From positions 1,612,001 to 1,676,000 of the forward strand of contig NZ_QWDD01000001.1 in assembly GCF_003722355.1 (NCBI RefSeq): DNA of 64,000 nucleotides. Direction: 5' to 3'. The stretch is from Methylocystis hirsuta (GTDB taxonomy: Bacteria > Pseudomonadota > Alphaproteobacteria > Rhizobiales > Beijerinckiaceae). Below the pieces are notes generated by a model, which was given only the letters and a program-made list of their open reading frames with translations, did no database searches and had not been told where the DNA came from. Position numbers and translations under genes: made by a program. Below are positions 63,541-64,000 of the stretch, piece by piece. The stretch's first letter is position 1, and each line of letters opens with the position of its first letter.

Positions 63541-64000
63541 TCAACGCACAAACCGCTCTACCTCCAAAAGGTAGTATAGGCCGTTCTTTTCGTGCCGATC
63601 CCGTACATCTCTTGCCGCTTGTAACTCTTTCGATGCAGCATCCGCTAGCTTGACGAGCCCTCCGACGGCGGCTCCGGCTGTCCCACTACTTAGAAATCCT
63701 GCAGCAATTGCTCCTCCGACTGCTGCTGCGTCAGCGGCGCGCACACTCCAAGGCCGGTTTGATTTCTTTATGTCCGCACGTAGCTCTTCGAGCGCGGGAC
63801 GGATCTCGGTCGCGACGAAAAACTCGGTTCGCTCTGCAATATGATGCGTATCTCCATCCTTAATCATACTGTCTAGTTTCGCCACGTATTTCAACATACT
63901 GCGACGAAACGCGTGCAGATTTTTTTCGTTCTGGGCGCGAAAATCCACAAGCTGTCCCGGCGTCATAGCGCACACTTCAGGCAGCACCACGCGTGCGGAA
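63541..64000 (-). CDS. Hypothetical protein, 5' end beyond the window
   Basis: An open frame of at least 149 residues that continues without a stop to the right edge, so the start is probably outside. The visible part begins LPEVCAMTPGQLVDFRAQNE, then KNLHAFRRSMLKYVAKLD, which looks helical. A Gly/Ala-rich segment (AAAVGGAIAAGFLSSGTAG) may be a membrane-active hairpin, and the C-terminus is basic and helical. GC content is clearly lower than that of purD beside it, suggesting recent acquisition. I do not recognise it with confidence. Confidence 0.55.
   Translation of the reverse strand, partial: SARVVLPEVCAMTPGQLVDFRAQNEKNLHAFRRSMLKYVAKLDSMIKDGDTHHIAERTEFFVATEIRPALEELRADIKKSNRPWSVRAADAAAVGGAIAAGFLSSGTAGAAVGGLVKLADAASKELQAARDVRDRHEKNGLYYLLEVERFVR

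Overview
The window is a GC-rich (about 63-65% by eye), densely coded stretch of an alphaproteobacterial chromosome. The gene content fits the order Hyphomicrobiales (Rhizobiales): an atpHAGDC cluster encoding only F1, a two-domain-type scpA methylmalonyl-CoA mutase, a PodJ-like coiled-coil/Sel1 polarity protein, type-2 argC, and lptC-lptA behind a short RNase D. Copper-handling genes (a Met-rich Spy-like protein and a Met-rich multicopper oxidase) would suit a methanotroph such as Methylocystis or Methylosinus. That genus-level guess is inference; no marker gene in the window proves it.

Layout. 1-5 kb: the plsX 5' end and a YceD-family gene, divergent from bamE; a lytic transglycosylase; argC; small metal-binding and membrane proteins. 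5-11 kb: a POT peptide transporter, alaS overlapping a cyclic-nucleotide-gated K+ channel gene. 11-16 kb: the F1 ATP synthase operon on the minus strand, with an extra exported-protein gene between atpD and atpC. 16-25 kb: mtnP, a YheT-type hydrolase, a methyltransferase, a universal stress protein, cytochrome c, a MOSC protein, a PsiE-like protein, a lone antitoxin-like regulator and scpA. 26.5-30.6 kb: a small accessory island between an intact tRNA-Asp and a duplicated 3' half of that tRNA; it carries four proteins made only of peptidoglycan-binding repeats, a spermidine-synthase-like protein and a broken helicase fragment, with no integrase. 30.8-41.7 kb: sdhE-mfd, the copper pair, a TonB-like protein, then lgt-methyltransferase-pgeF. 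41.8-48 kb: a beta-oxidation operon (acyl-CoA dehydrogenase, thiolase, FadJ-type enzyme) with a vapBC-type module lodged inside it. 48-57.6 kb: the PodJ-like protein, two lytic transglycosylases, an AI-2E-family membrane protein, RNase D and lptC-lptA. 57.7-59.5 kb: DUF3175 and two tandem toxin-antitoxin modules. 59.6-64 kb: ettA, a membrane protein with a three-fold internal repeat, purD and an edge-truncated hypothetical gene.

Much of the window serves the cell envelope: BamE, LptC/LptA, Lgt, PgeF, three lytic transglycosylases, the TonB-like protein and the peptidoglycan-binding cluster. The rest is core metabolism (ATP synthase, short-chain acyl-CoA catabolism through thiolase, FadJ and ScpA, purine and arginine synthesis) and translation or repair (AlaS, EttA, Mfd). 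The most unusual areas are the tRNA-Asp-bounded island and the extra gene in the ATP synthase operon.
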